Positions 28,138-36,911 of a stretch of 64,000 bases of DNA are shown one piece after another. The DNA is from Rubritalea squalenifaciens DSM 18772 (GTDB lineage Bacteria; Verrucomicrobiota; Verrucomicrobiia; Verrucomicrobiales; Akkermansiaceae). The position numbers were made by a program, and so were the translations under genes. Numbering within the stretch: the first letter of the stretch is position 1; every line of letters starts with the position of its first letter. The notes below the pieces were generated by a model that searched no databases, was not told where the DNA came from, and worked only from the letters and a program-made list of their open reading frames with translations. The stretch is taken from the NCBI RefSeq assembly GCF_900141815.1, contig NZ_FQYR01000005.1:62001-126000 (forward strand), written 5' to 3'.

Positions 28138-29537
28138 GAATTAGAGAGAGTCTGATGGTGTTTGCCATGGGGGCAGCAAGCCTCTGTGCAGCCGAGTTCA
28201 CCCTCAAAGAAGGCAAGTTCGAGCAAACAGTCGATATCAAGGCAGTCGCTGTTCCTGAATCAGCAGTAGAGATCTCTATTTCTCCAAAAGCTTGGTATGA
28301 TTATCCGGTGGATTCACTGGCTGAGCACGGTCGTAAGGTGAAAAAGGGGGATACCCTCATTCAGGTTGATACTGAGAAATTGGACCAAGCTATCCTGGAG
28401 GCTGAGAAGGCCCGCCTTGTGGACCAGATGAACCTGGAGAAACTCAAGCAGGAGCTTGCTGAGCTTGAGGTGAATACCAAGATCTCTCTCGATGAGGCGC
28501 AGCGCAACTACGAGCGCCAGAAGCAGGACTACGAATATTTTAAAAACACCGAGCTTCCTCTGATGGAAGCAGACGCCCAGCTGACCATGGATAAATACCA
28601 ATGGCGCTTGGATAACGAGAAGGAGGAGCTCGAGCAGTTGCTCAAGATGTATAAGGCTGATGGTCTCACCGAAGAGACTGAGGAGATCATCGTGCAGCGC
28701 GCCAAGAATTCCGTGAAGGCTTCAGAGTTTGACTACAAGGAATCCATGCTGGCTGGTAAGCGCAAACTCGAAGTGGTCATTCCACGATTAAAAAAGGATC
28801 GTGAAGTGGGCATGCAGCGCGAGACCAACAAGTGGGAATCACTCCAGAAATCCTGGCCTCGTGCTCTGGAAATCAAGCGCGCCGAGGTTGAAAAAGCAGT
28901 TCGTGCAGACCAGCGTAAGGCCGAGCACCTGGATAAGCTCAAAGCCGACCGCAAAGCCGCAGAGCTGGTATCACCGGTTGATGGCTATGTCTACTACGGT
29001 GAATTCATTCCCGGTGGTTGGTATCAAGACGCAGCACGCAAGGTGTTGTACAAAGGTGGCAAACTGCCCGGTGACAAGGTTTTGATGACCGTGGTGCCTG
29101 AGGGCGCCAAGTTCGAGCTCGAGGGCAAGGCAAACGAGTGGCAGGTAAACAGGCTGACTGAAAATCTCAGTGGTATGGCCAGCCCTGCCTACGATCCTTG
29201 GAAGCGCTTTGAAGTGAAAGTTTCTGATGTAACTCCTGTTCCACAGAAATCTGGCGAATGGGTAATCGAGTTTAACAGTGAGCAGATGGCTGATTCCATT
29301 GTGGCTGGTTCCTCGGTGGATCTTAGCTTCAAGAGCTACGTGAATGAGAAGGCTTTGTTTGTACCGCCAGCTGCGGTGACTTCACTTCCTGACGGCAGCT
29401 ACACGGTGAATGTGAAGATGGCCGATGGTAAGACTGAGGCAAAGACCATCAAAGTGGGACAAGTTACCAGCGATAAGGTGGAGGTTGTCGAAGGGCTCGA
29501 GGCTGGTCAGGTAGTTATCTACGAAGAGAAGAAGTAA
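28134..29537 (+). CDS. Coiled-coil membrane-fusion (HlyD/RND adaptor-like) protein
   Basis: A 467-residue exported protein with a signal peptide (residues ~1-20, ending CAAE). A lipoyl-like half (GRKVKKGDTLIQVDTEKLDQ, ~63-83) and its partner (AELVSPVDGYVYYGEF, ~280) flank a very long Glu/Lys-rich coiled coil (~85-275). The C-terminal part has beta-barrel and ALFVPPAAVTSLPDGSYTVNV, typical of periplasmic adaptor subunits. Such proteins link an inner-membrane pump to an outer-membrane channel, but neither is next to it. The next gene starts at the very next base after its stop. Confidence 0.8.
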   Translation: MRIRESLMVFAMGAASLCAAEFTLKEGKFEQTVDIKAVAVPESAVEISISPKAWYDYPVDSLAEHGRKVKKGDTLIQVDTEKLDQAILEAEKARLVDQMNLEKLKQELAELEVNTKISLDEAQRNYERQKQDYEYFKNTELPLMEADAQLTMDKYQWRLDNEKEELEQLLKMYKADGLTEETEEIIVQRAKNSVKASEFDYKESMLAGKRKLEVVIPRLKKDREVGMQRETNKWESLQKSWPRALEIKRAEVEKAVRADQRKAEHLDKLKADRKAAELVSPVDGYVYYGEFIPGGWYQDAARKVLYKGGKLPGDKVLMTVVPEGAKFELEGKANEWQVNRLTENLSGMASPAYDPWKRFEVKVSDVTPVPQKSGEWVIEFNSEQMADSIVAGSSVDLSFKSYVNEKALFVPPAAVTSLPDGSYTVNVKMADGKTEAKTIKVGQVTSDKVEVVEGLEAGQVVIYEEKK

Positions 29538-30731
29538 ATGCGCCGTCTTATTCCATGTCTGGCGATCAGTCTTGTTGCTGGAGCAGTAGCTCAGGAACAA
29601 GACTTTAATTCCCTGCCCAAGAAGGTGGTGCCGAGTCCTCCTGTGGTGGATACCGACCCCTTGTCTTCTGAGGATCTAGAGACCTCCATCCGTAAAGGAG
29701 TGGATTTCCTACTGAAAATTCAGAATAAGAATGGCTCCTGGGGTGGTCCGACAGATACCAAGGGCTTGAACATCTATGCGCCCCTACCTGGGGCTCATCA
29801 TGCATTCCGCATGGGGACCAGTGGTCTCGCGCTGGCGGGTTTGGTGATGGCTGATGACCCAAGGCCAGAGGCCAAGGCTGCAATCGACAAAGCCGAGCAA
29901 TGGCTGATCAAAGAGCTTCCCAAGCTCAAGCGGCCGGACGCCACGACCACTTACAATAACTGGGGGCATGCCTACGGCCTGAGGGCGATTAATGCATTAG
30001 CCCAGCGAGAGGGAATTTCTGCTGAGAAGAAAGCTGAATACGCCAAGCTGGCTCAGGAGCAAGTCGATGCCCTGGTGCGTTACCAGGACATTGATGGCGG
30101 CTGGGGTTATCTCCATTTTGACAGTGTTACGCAGCGTCCAAGTGGAGAGTCCACGAGCTTTCTCACCGGCACCGTGCTTTTGGCTATTCATGAAGCGAAA
30201 GAGCTGTTCGGGGTAAGTTTTCCGAAGGACCGCCTGATGATGGCGATGCAGAGCATCCACATCCAGCAGACTCCGGATTTCTCTTATGTATATGCGATGG
30301 GGCACCGGAAAGTACCGCGCTATGATATCAATCGTCCGGCTGGGTCGTTGGCGCGTACTCCCGTCTGCAATGCTGCTTTGCGGGTGTGGGGGGATGAGAA
30401 AATCACTGACGAAGTTCTGACCCAAGGCTTGGATAGACTGGTAAAGCGTAATGGCTGGCTGGATATTGGGCGTAAACGTCCCAGACCACATGAGACACAT
30501 TTTGCAATTTCCGGGTATTTCTATTTCTACGGTCACTATTACGCTTCGGAGTGCATCACCATGCTGCCGAAAGAAGAGCAGGCAGAGTGGAAAGACAAGC
30601 TCGCTAAGATCCTGCTGGATAAGCAGGAGAGTGACGGGAGCTGGTGGGACTATCCATTGTACAGCTATGGCCCACCCTATGGTACGGGCTACACTCTGGC
30701 AGCCTTGAGTCGCTGCAGAAAAACTCAATAA
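29538..30731 (+). CDS. Secreted protein of the prenyltransferase/squalene-cyclase repeat fold
   Basis: A 397-residue exported protein (signal peptide MRRLIPCLAISLVAGAVAQ). Several QW-type repeats of the alpha/alpha-barrel fold are visible: FLLKIQNKNGSWGGP (~58-72), VRYQDIDGGWGYLHF (~182-196) and LLDKQESDGSWWDYP (~367-381). It lacks the catalytic DxDD motif of squalene-hopene cyclases and is sent out of the cytoplasm, so it is unlikely to be a terpene cyclase. Similar exported proteins in Planctomycetes and Verrucomicrobia are of unknown function. It directly follows the adaptor gene. Confidence 0.82.
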   Translation: MRRLIPCLAISLVAGAVAQEQDFNSLPKKVVPSPPVVDTDPLSSEDLETSIRKGVDFLLKIQNKNGSWGGPTDTKGLNIYAPLPGAHHAFRMGTSGLALAGLVMADDPRPEAKAAIDKAEQWLIKELPKLKRPDATTTYNNWGHAYGLRAINALAQREGISAEKKAEYAKLAQEQVDALVRYQDIDGGWGYLHFDSVTQRPSGESTSFLTGTVLLAIHEAKELFGVSFPKDRLMMAMQSIHIQQTPDFSYVYAMGHRKVPRYDINRPAGSLARTPVCNAALRVWGDEKITDEVLTQGLDRLVKRNGWLDIGRKRPRPHETHFAISGYFYFYGHYYASECITMLPKEEQAEWKDKLAKILLDKQESDGSWWDYPLYSYGPPYGTGYTLAALSRCRKTQ

Positions 30732-30889
30732 GGCGGAAGAAAGTTCACTTTTCCGCTCTTGATAGTGGGGATTCTGGTTTTTTCTTACTGAATTCTTGTA
30801 ACCTTTGTGTTCATTTCGGACTAATAACACGTAAGGTTTAGTCGTTACCTTCCATTGATATCAAAAGATAACGAGACTATCTGTAGATT

Positions 30890-32992
30890 ATGAGTGCATC
30901 CGGAAAAATCCTCCTCGTATTGATGTGTGGCGCCGCTGGTTACGTGGCGCACCCCTATCTGTTTCCTTCAACCGCATCAGAAAGTTCAGAGAGTGAGGCT
31001 GAGTTTGTCCGTGAAGCGGGTCTAGTCGAGCAAGAGGCTGTAGCGGCCACGGTTGTTCAGGAGGAAGTCAAGTTTTCCAATATTGTTGGCAAGAGTGTGT
31101 CCAAGCAGCCGTCTCTCGTCGAGCCGGAGCCTGACATGGATTACAAGCAGGGGGAGGCAGACCCTTTCCAGGATTCTAGTTTGATTCTGGTAGGCACCCA
31201 AGCCACGGCCACCAAGGAGCTTGAGAAGGATGCGAAGTATCTTGAGCTGGCAATCACTTCAGGAAAGTGGACGGAGTACCGCTCCATGCTACTCCAGTCC
31301 ATGGCAGATGAATTTAAGCAAATCCGCCTGGGCTCCAATACCACCCTGTTTGACCCTGTTTGGAAAGAGGAGCGTTTTTACAAGGCAATGCTCCGGTGGA
31401 GAGTGTTAGGTATTATTTCTCCCTCAAGCTTGGATAAGGTTTCCGAGGTGCCAGCACTTGTCGAGATGACCAAGTGGATTTTCAACGAAGATGCTGTCAT
31501 GGAGGAAATTATCATGACGGTCAGTGAAAAGGATGATGTGCATGGTGCTTTCCAGATGCTTTGCGATATCTGGCGCAGTCATACAGAAAAGCCTGATCAG
31601 GCGAAGAAGTATTTCAATTTGGCTCTGGCTTGCTCTCTCGTCTACGATAACCAAATCCGTTATAAGAATCAATCCAGTGAAAATGGTTCTCATGTAGAGC
31701 CTTTCAGCCGCTATCAGTGGTATGTGGATAAGAATGAATCTGGTCTGTTAGAGGTGAGTATCGACCGAAGCTCTGCCCGGGATCTGACCTTTGTGGTGTG
31801 CGCGCCTGTCTCCGAGGAGGAACTGGACTGGGCTCTCAAGAAATTCCGTAGCAAGCGTCGTAAATCTTGGGGAGACACATACGGGGAAGTAGAGTACCTG
31901 ATGGAGCGGGCAGTTGAGGGATTGAACCCCTATAAGGAGTATACGCTGCCAGAGATTCTCAAAGAAGGTGGTATCTGTGGTGACCAGACCTATTTCTGTG
32001 TGAATACCGCAAGAGCTGCTGGTATTCCAGCCTTTGGTTTGGCTGGGGTGACTGACTTGGGTGGGCACGCTTGGGCCGCCGTCAAGATAGAGCCCGATGA
32101 ATGGTCCACGAAGATTGGTCGCATTGGTGGGGTCTCCAAAGGCAAAGGAAGAGATCCTCAGACTGGTGACTCAATCACTGAGCAGGAGGTTTGGCTGTGG
32201 TCCACCAGAGAGCATCAAAGCCGTAAAAATCTCGTCGAGGTCAATCGTCTCGTTTGGTTGTCCGAGGTGTTTGATAACATCAATCAGAAGGACCTGCATG
32301 TTCAGGCCGTTTACGCGGCGCACAAGGCTGGCATGTCATTTCCGAAAATCTGGCATCTGGTCTACAGCGTGATGGAGAAAGATCCCAAATACATGGAGAA
32401 GCCAGAGTCTGCTGAGACCATTAAGAGTTGGTGGGACTTCTGCAATGACCTTAAAAGGGAATTCAAAGATAATCCACGCATGGCCGAAATGGCTATCACT
32501 GTTGAGGATAAGCACATTTATCCCTACGCCGAAATGGGAGATGTTAGAAGGCAGCTCGCCAGAGATAGACGCCGTGGAAACCGTGACGCAGAGGAACAGG
32601 CTGATTTGGTTACCACTAGCTTGAAGCGTGAATCACAGTTGTTGCTTAAGCGAGACAAGGAAAATGCCCTGAAAGAAATTGGTCAGCTCTATGACCGCGC
32701 CTTGCGTGATTACGGTGGATCCATCAGTGGGTTCCGCACTATGGCGGAAGACTATTTTGCCATGATGAAGTCTGATGAGAAAATGGCTAAAAAGGCAGTC
32801 ATGGACATCGATCTTTCATTCCACCGCGTCGTAGATACTGGTTCAAAGAACTGGTTCAGAGCTAAGGCTGAAGTCGGCGTGCATAAGCTCATCTGTAATA
32901 TGTACCGGGAGATTGGTGAGGTGAAGCGTGCGGAGAACATGGAGAAGAGACTTGAGCGCCAGATCGAGAGGGCGAAACGCGGAGCTCTCTAG
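30890..32992 (+). CDS. Membrane-anchored transglutaminase-like protein
   Basis: A 700-residue protein with an N-terminal signal or anchor (ILLVLMCGAAGYVAHPYLF). Around residues 350-400 is a transglutaminase-like core: GGICGDQTYFCVNTARAAGIPA with nucleophile C363, and GGHAWAAVKI with H393; the following Asp is not certain. The C-terminal third is Lys/Glu-rich helices (TPR-like), ending in KRAENMEKRLERQIERAK. The family includes bacterial cysteine proteases and cross-linking enzymes. It is 158 bp behind the terpene-cyclase-fold gene on the same strand and ends with a terminator. Confidence 0.75.
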   Translation: MSASGKILLVLMCGAAGYVAHPYLFPSTASESSESEAEFVREAGLVEQEAVAATVVQEEVKFSNIVGKSVSKQPSLVEPEPDMDYKQGEADPFQDSSLILVGTQATATKELEKDAKYLELAITSGKWTEYRSMLLQSMADEFKQIRLGSNTTLFDPVWKEERFYKAMLRWRVLGIISPSSLDKVSEVPALVEMTKWIFNEDAVMEEIIMTVSEKDDVHGAFQMLCDIWRSHTEKPDQAKKYFNLALACSLVYDNQIRYKNQSSENGSHVEPFSRYQWYVDKNESGLLEVSIDRSSARDLTFVVCAPVSEEELDWALKKFRSKRRKSWGDTYGEVEYLMERAVEGLNPYKEYTLPEILKEGGICGDQTYFCVNTARAAGIPAFGLAGVTDLGGHAWAAVKIEPDEWSTKIGRIGGVSKGKGRDPQTGDSITEQEVWLWSTREHQSRKNLVEVNRLVWLSEVFDNINQKDLHVQAVYAAHKAGMSFPKIWHLVYSVMEKDPKYMEKPESAETIKSWWDFCNDLKREFKDNPRMAEMAITVEDKHIYPYAEMGDVRRQLARDRRRGNRDAEEQADLVTTSLKRESQLLLKRDKENALKEIGQLYDRALRDYGGSISGFRTMAEDYFAMMKSDEKMAKKAVMDIDLSFHRVVDTGSKNWFRAKAEVGVHKLICNMYREIGEVKRAENMEKRLERQIERAKRGAL

Positions 32993-33020
32993 AGTCTTTG
33001 TTAGGCTGAAAATGTTTCAT

Positions 33021-33064
33021 AAAAAATGCCGGCTGGTGAAGAAACCCAGTCGGCATTTTTGATT
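33021..33064. terminator. Bidirectional terminator between convergent genes
   Basis: AAAAAATGCCGGCTGG pairs with CCAGTCGGCATTTTT around a 9-nt loop, with one bulge. Poly-A on the left and poly-T on the right let it act for the transglutaminase-like gene (plus) and for the host-attachment-type gene (minus). Confidence 0.85.
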
Positions 33065-33086
33065 CTTGGCAGTTGGTTCTAGTTAA

Positions 33087-33536
33087 CTAACAAACTTTGA
33101 ACCGTTTCTCCAAGTTGAGCCGCGGTTCTTTAATGAGGTCAGCTCCGAGTGAGCCGTTCATCATGCTGCGGACTTGTGGGGGGAGAGTATTCGTGAGTCT
33201 CTTGAGTATTTGTTTGGGTGCTACTAGTGTGAAGGTGTGACAGTTACCATTGGAGACGACTGAGGAAATCTCGTCGGCTACCTGTTCAAGCGAGCGCTTT
33301 TCCATCTCTTCTTCTAATTTACCATAACTTGCATGGGACATCGCCTTCCCTTCGCCAGCGGCAGATCCACGGTTGAACTTGCCAGAGGTGTCCGTGACTA
33401 GCTGCCCTTTCGGGGCTGAAATAGGGCGGTTGATGTGTTCCACAAGGTGGTCTTTTTCAGCCGGGTCATCACCGGCTTTTTTGAATTGAAGAGAGCGAAT
33501 ACGTCCAAGGTCAGTGATAAGTAATAGTTTCTTCAT
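33087..33536 (-). CDS. Host-attachment-protein-like (AtsE-type) protein
   Basis: A 149-residue protein from the ATG at 33536 (MKKLLLITDLGRIRSLQFK). It shows the pattern of the Host_attach family: an N-terminal strand with LLITDLGRIR, the middle D-T-S-G-K-F-N-R-G segment, and LVAPKQILKRLTNTLPPQVRSMM near the C-terminus. The family was named from Agrobacterium attachment genes but is widespread, with a fold like archaeal release-factor-type proteins; a role in attachment should not be assumed. A more distal ATG adds 7 residues and is less likely. Confidence 0.8.
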   Translation of the reverse strand: MKKLLLITDLGRIRSLQFKKAGDDPAEKDHLVEHINRPISAPKGQLVTDTSGKFNRGSAAGEGKAMSHASYGKLEEEMEKRSLEQVADEISSVVSNGNCHTFTLVAPKQILKRLTNTLPPQVRSMMNGSLGADLIKEPRLNLEKRFKVC

Positions 33537-33650
33537 AATCCGATCCAATATAATCAATTCTTTGGAATTCGAAAGATAAAATCATGTGCTTCGCCTGCAG
33601 ACACACTTGATTGCTTTTAGTCTTTTGGATTGGCGTTCTGTGGCCAAGAT

Positions 33651-35963
33651 ATGGCTATGCTCACACGTGTTTTAGTAACCTTAACTATTCTCACTTCGGT
33701 GCTCACATCGTATTCACAAAGCCTTAGGGTGATCCCTGCGGTAAAGGAATGGACGCCAGCCCAGGGAGAATTAAATCTTGAGAAGTTAAAGTGGTCCGTA
33801 GCCGACCGTGAATCCATGAAGTCTCTGGTCGCAGTATTGGAGTCTGAGGGGCTATGGGGGAAAGCGGTGGATAAATCTCAAACAGCCAATGGTGGCGTTC
33901 ATTTCAAATGGACGAAAGGCATCGATGGCGCAGAAGGCTATCGAGTGAGTATTGGTGATGGTGTGCTTGTCGAGGCTAGCAGTTATGCAGGCCTGTTCTA
34001 TGGGTCGCGGACCGTGCTTCAGCTGATCCATTCCTATGAGGGGAAGCTTCCTAAAGGAGTCATCAATGATCAGCCGAAGTATCAGGTGCGTTCTTTGATG
34101 TTAGATGTTGGTCGCAAGCATCTTGAATTCGAAGACCTGAAGGATTGGGTGCGTCTGATGGGGTGGATGAAGTTCAATCAATTGCAGATTCACTTGAATG
34201 ACAACTCTTGGGGCCGCTATCCTGGCTACCGCTTGGAGAGTAAGGTGTATCCAGGATTGGCGTCCAAGGATGGCCATTACACATTCCAGCAGATCAGAGA
34301 GATTCAGGATTTTGCCAAAGGCTACGGAGTAGAGATTATTCCTGAGATTGATAGTCCGGGACATTCCCTTGCGTTTACGGTTTACCGTCCGGACTTAGCT
34401 CACCCGGGAATTGATAGAGAAGGGTTTGGGTTGGCTTATCTTGATATTCGAAGCGAGGAATCGAGAAGGTTTATTGAAAAGCTGTTTGATGAAGTGGCTC
34501 CGCTGTTTGATAGCAAAGAGTTTCACATCGGAACTGACGAGTATCGTCTCAATCTGATCAAAGATAAAAAGGAGCGGGATGCTCTAGGTGAGGATTTCCG
34601 CTTGTACATCAACCACTTCAATAAATACCTCAAAGAGAAGCATGGTAAGACGGTACGTATCTGGTCTGGCTACGAGCATATGCCCGGTACTACCGAGCCA
34701 GAGAAGGACGTGATCATTGACATGTGGGTCACTGGTGATGCCAAGAACAAGACCAAAGCCGGCTACAAGGTCATCAACTCATCTCACAACTTTACTTACA
34801 TCGTACCGGGCGCTCCCTACTATGGTGTTAACAATCCAGGGATCTACGAGAACTGGACTCCTCTGAAATTCATGAACAAGCCGGAGGGGATCCTTGAAGA
34901 GGGTGAAAAGAACCTGTTAGGTGCAAAGCTGCATGTATGGAATGACTTCGGACCAACAGGCTATACGTGGAACGAGATTGCGCGTTTATCAGTGCCTTCC
35001 ATGGCTGCATTTGGTGAAAAAATGTGGGGTGTGAAAGGCGCGGAGAATTACGGTGAGTTCGTCAAATATGCTGACTCGCTGGCTGGAGCTGCTCCGGCTG
35101 TGAAGCTGCTAAGTCGTGACGCTGGCGAGAAGGATCTGGTCTGGAGTCTGGAAAAGCAGCAAGAAATGATCGGTAACAGCAGTGTGACTGTGGATGCAGC
35201 GTCCCAGAACCTGGAATATCCATGGACGGCGAGCTTCACGGTCACCCGTAAGAATGACATCGCTGGAGATGAGCTCTTGATTAGCTCCGGTCTGGCGGCT
35301 TTCTACCTGGATCTCACCCATGAATTTAAAACCAAGCAAGGTGTTGAGACCAAGCGCGGCGTTGCTTGCGTGCGTGCAAACCAGGCGCCAGGTTTTGATG
35401 CCTTGGGATCCTACAGGCCGGATGTGATTGTCTTTCCTTACGAAGTGCCGCTGCATCAGAAGGTAACTCTGACCTTTGTAGGAGAGCATAGAAAGACTTC
35501 GCTGTATGTTGATGGTAAGCTGGTGTCTTCAGTCAATACTCAGATGGTATGCCCGCTAGGTCAGATCGGTGCTGATCAGTTGCCCAGAGGGTTTCACGGT
35601 ACGCTACACGGGGTAAAGATTTCCTCCAAGACTGGCAGCCAAAAACTGGGAGAGTGGAATACAGGTCTTTTGAGAACTGGCGTGTACCAGTTTGAAGCTG
35701 AGATCCCAGCTGGGGTGACGAATGTCAGCTTCGGCTATCAGCGGGGTGCCCATGGGGCAAATTTGAAGCAGGTCAGCCTCTGGAAAGGAGATAAGAAAGT
35801 CCACGACTACAAAGACAGTTATTTCGTAGGAGGGAAGAACCGCAATCAGGCATTCCCCGTCCCAGAAGCTCTTCAGACCGAGAGTGACTTGAAAATCAAA
35901 GCTGTGATCGAGGGCGAAGGGGGGAATGATTCCTTCGGCGAGGTCAGGGCGACAAGCTTTTAA
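33651..35963 (+). CDS. Secreted GH20 beta-N-acetylhexosaminidase
   Basis: A 770-residue exported enzyme from the ATG at 33651 (ATG at 33657 is equally possible); a signal peptide ends near SYSQS. A GH20b-like N-domain (~30-145) precedes the barrel with LDVGRKHLEFEDLKDWVRLM, HLNDNSWG and the catalytic pair D296-E297 in HIGTDEYRLN. C-terminal beta domains (~500-770) follow. It splits terminal GlcNAc/GalNAc from chitin-type or mucin-type glycans by substrate-assisted catalysis. It ends tail to tail with the MBL gene; both stop codons share the palindrome TTAA at 35960-35963. Confidence 0.92.
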   Translation: MAMLTRVLVTLTILTSVLTSYSQSLRVIPAVKEWTPAQGELNLEKLKWSVADRESMKSLVAVLESEGLWGKAVDKSQTANGGVHFKWTKGIDGAEGYRVSIGDGVLVEASSYAGLFYGSRTVLQLIHSYEGKLPKGVINDQPKYQVRSLMLDVGRKHLEFEDLKDWVRLMGWMKFNQLQIHLNDNSWGRYPGYRLESKVYPGLASKDGHYTFQQIREIQDFAKGYGVEIIPEIDSPGHSLAFTVYRPDLAHPGIDREGFGLAYLDIRSEESRRFIEKLFDEVAPLFDSKEFHIGTDEYRLNLIKDKKERDALGEDFRLYINHFNKYLKEKHGKTVRIWSGYEHMPGTTEPEKDVIIDMWVTGDAKNKTKAGYKVINSSHNFTYIVPGAPYYGVNNPGIYENWTPLKFMNKPEGILEEGEKNLLGAKLHVWNDFGPTGYTWNEIARLSVPSMAAFGEKMWGVKGAENYGEFVKYADSLAGAAPAVKLLSRDAGEKDLVWSLEKQQEMIGNSSVTVDAASQNLEYPWTASFTVTRKNDIAGDELLISSGLAAFYLDLTHEFKTKQGVETKRGVACVRANQAPGFDALGSYRPDVIVFPYEVPLHQKVTLTFVGEHRKTSLYVDGKLVSSVNTQMVCPLGQIGADQLPRGFHGTLHGVKISSKTGSQKLGEWNTGLLRTGVYQFEAEIPAGVTNVSFGYQRGAHGANLKQVSLWKGDKKVHDYKDSYFVGGKNRNQAFPVPEALQTESDLKIKAVIEGEGGNDSFGEVRATSF

Positions 35964-36901
35964 TCAGCGCCATTTCCATTCAGGCGAGGGGAGAGTTCCA
36001 TGGCGACTCCCTCCTCAAGCACGAGGACTCGGTCTTGTAGGCCGAGTCTTTCTGCTTCTGCGATCAGGCGTTCCTCAGGCTCATGGTAGGGCTCGTTGCC
36101 TAGAGGGAATGTCCGGTAGTGCATCGGGATCATGATGCCTGCGTTGAGTTCCTGGAAGGCGGTGATGGCTTCCTCTGGGTTCATGTGGACATCGCGGCCA
36201 CTAGGGGCTTCGTAGGCGCCGATAGGCATGAGAGCGATATCGATATCATGCTTTTCGCCGATCTCCTTGAAGCCTTCAAAGTAGGCACTGTCGCCACAGT
36301 GGAAGATGGTGAGGTCATCTGATTTGATGATATAGCCGCCGTAGTCGCGGTGGGTATCGTGAATGTAACGGGCTCCCCAGTGATGGCTTGGGGTGTGGGT
36401 GACATTGAGATCGCCAAATTGGATGGAGTCCCACAGGGCCATTTCATGGATGTCTGAAAAGCCCAGCTTCTTGACCAGTGTGGCTGAGCCTTTCGGCACC
36501 ACGATGCCTTCGTGGGAATCGACTATCTTGAGTGACTTCTTGTGCAGGTGGTCGAAGTGGGCGTGGGAGACGAGGACCAGATCGACGAGGGGGACGAGGT
36601 TGATATCCATGCCTGGCTCCCGCTGGCGTTTCACGATGCCGTGCCAACCAGCCCAGTTCGGGTCGACGAGGACGGAATGCTCCGCAAACTGAAGCAGGAA
36701 GGAGGCATGCCCGATCCAGGTGATCCGTGTCGTTCCGACTGGCGGTGGATCGAGGATAGGCTCGGTAACGGACCCAAGGCGTTTTTTGAAAACTTGCGCG
36801 AATACCCTGTGGCGGAAAAAGTGGATGTTGCGTTTGACCCAGCCTCTGCGAGGCATCAGTCCGGCATAGTCCTTGCGGTTGTTATTGTTGTTTCTGGGCA
36901 T
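35960..36901 (-). CDS. MBL-fold metal-dependent hydrolase (UlaG/NAPE-PLD-like)
   Basis: A 313-residue hydrolase with metal ligands in VSHAHFDHLHKKS (HxHxDH), a His in TPSHHWGARY, an Asp in FHCGDSAYFEGF and a final His in MIPMHYRTF. The layout (ITWIGHASFLLQ near residue 60, SHHWGAR) resembles N-acylphosphatidylethanolamine-type phospholipase D and UlaG-like enzymes. A phospholipid or lactone substrate is possible but not shown. It follows the cardiolipin synthase gene by 10 bp on the minus strand, so both belong to one transcript, which supports a link to membrane lipids. Confidence 0.85.
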   Translation of the reverse strand: MPRNNNNNRKDYAGLMPRRGWVKRNIHFFRHRVFAQVFKKRLGSVTEPILDPPPVGTTRITWIGHASFLLQFAEHSVLVDPNWAGWHGIVKRQREPGMDINLVPLVDLVLVSHAHFDHLHKKSLKIVDSHEGIVVPKGSATLVKKLGFSDIHEMALWDSIQFGDLNVTHTPSHHWGARYIHDTHRDYGGYIIKSDDLTIFHCGDSAYFEGFKEIGEKHDIDIALMPIGAYEAPSGRDVHMNPEEAITAFQELNAGIMIPMHYRTFPLGNEPYHEPEERLIAEAERLGLQDRVLVLEEGVAMELSPRLNGNGAD

Positions 36902-36911
36902 GGGAAATGGG

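Noticed and set aside
29997-30830. A 277-residue open frame on the minus strand
   Set aside because: It is antisense to the cyclase-fold gene, whose motifs and operon spacing are clear, and it shows no family features.
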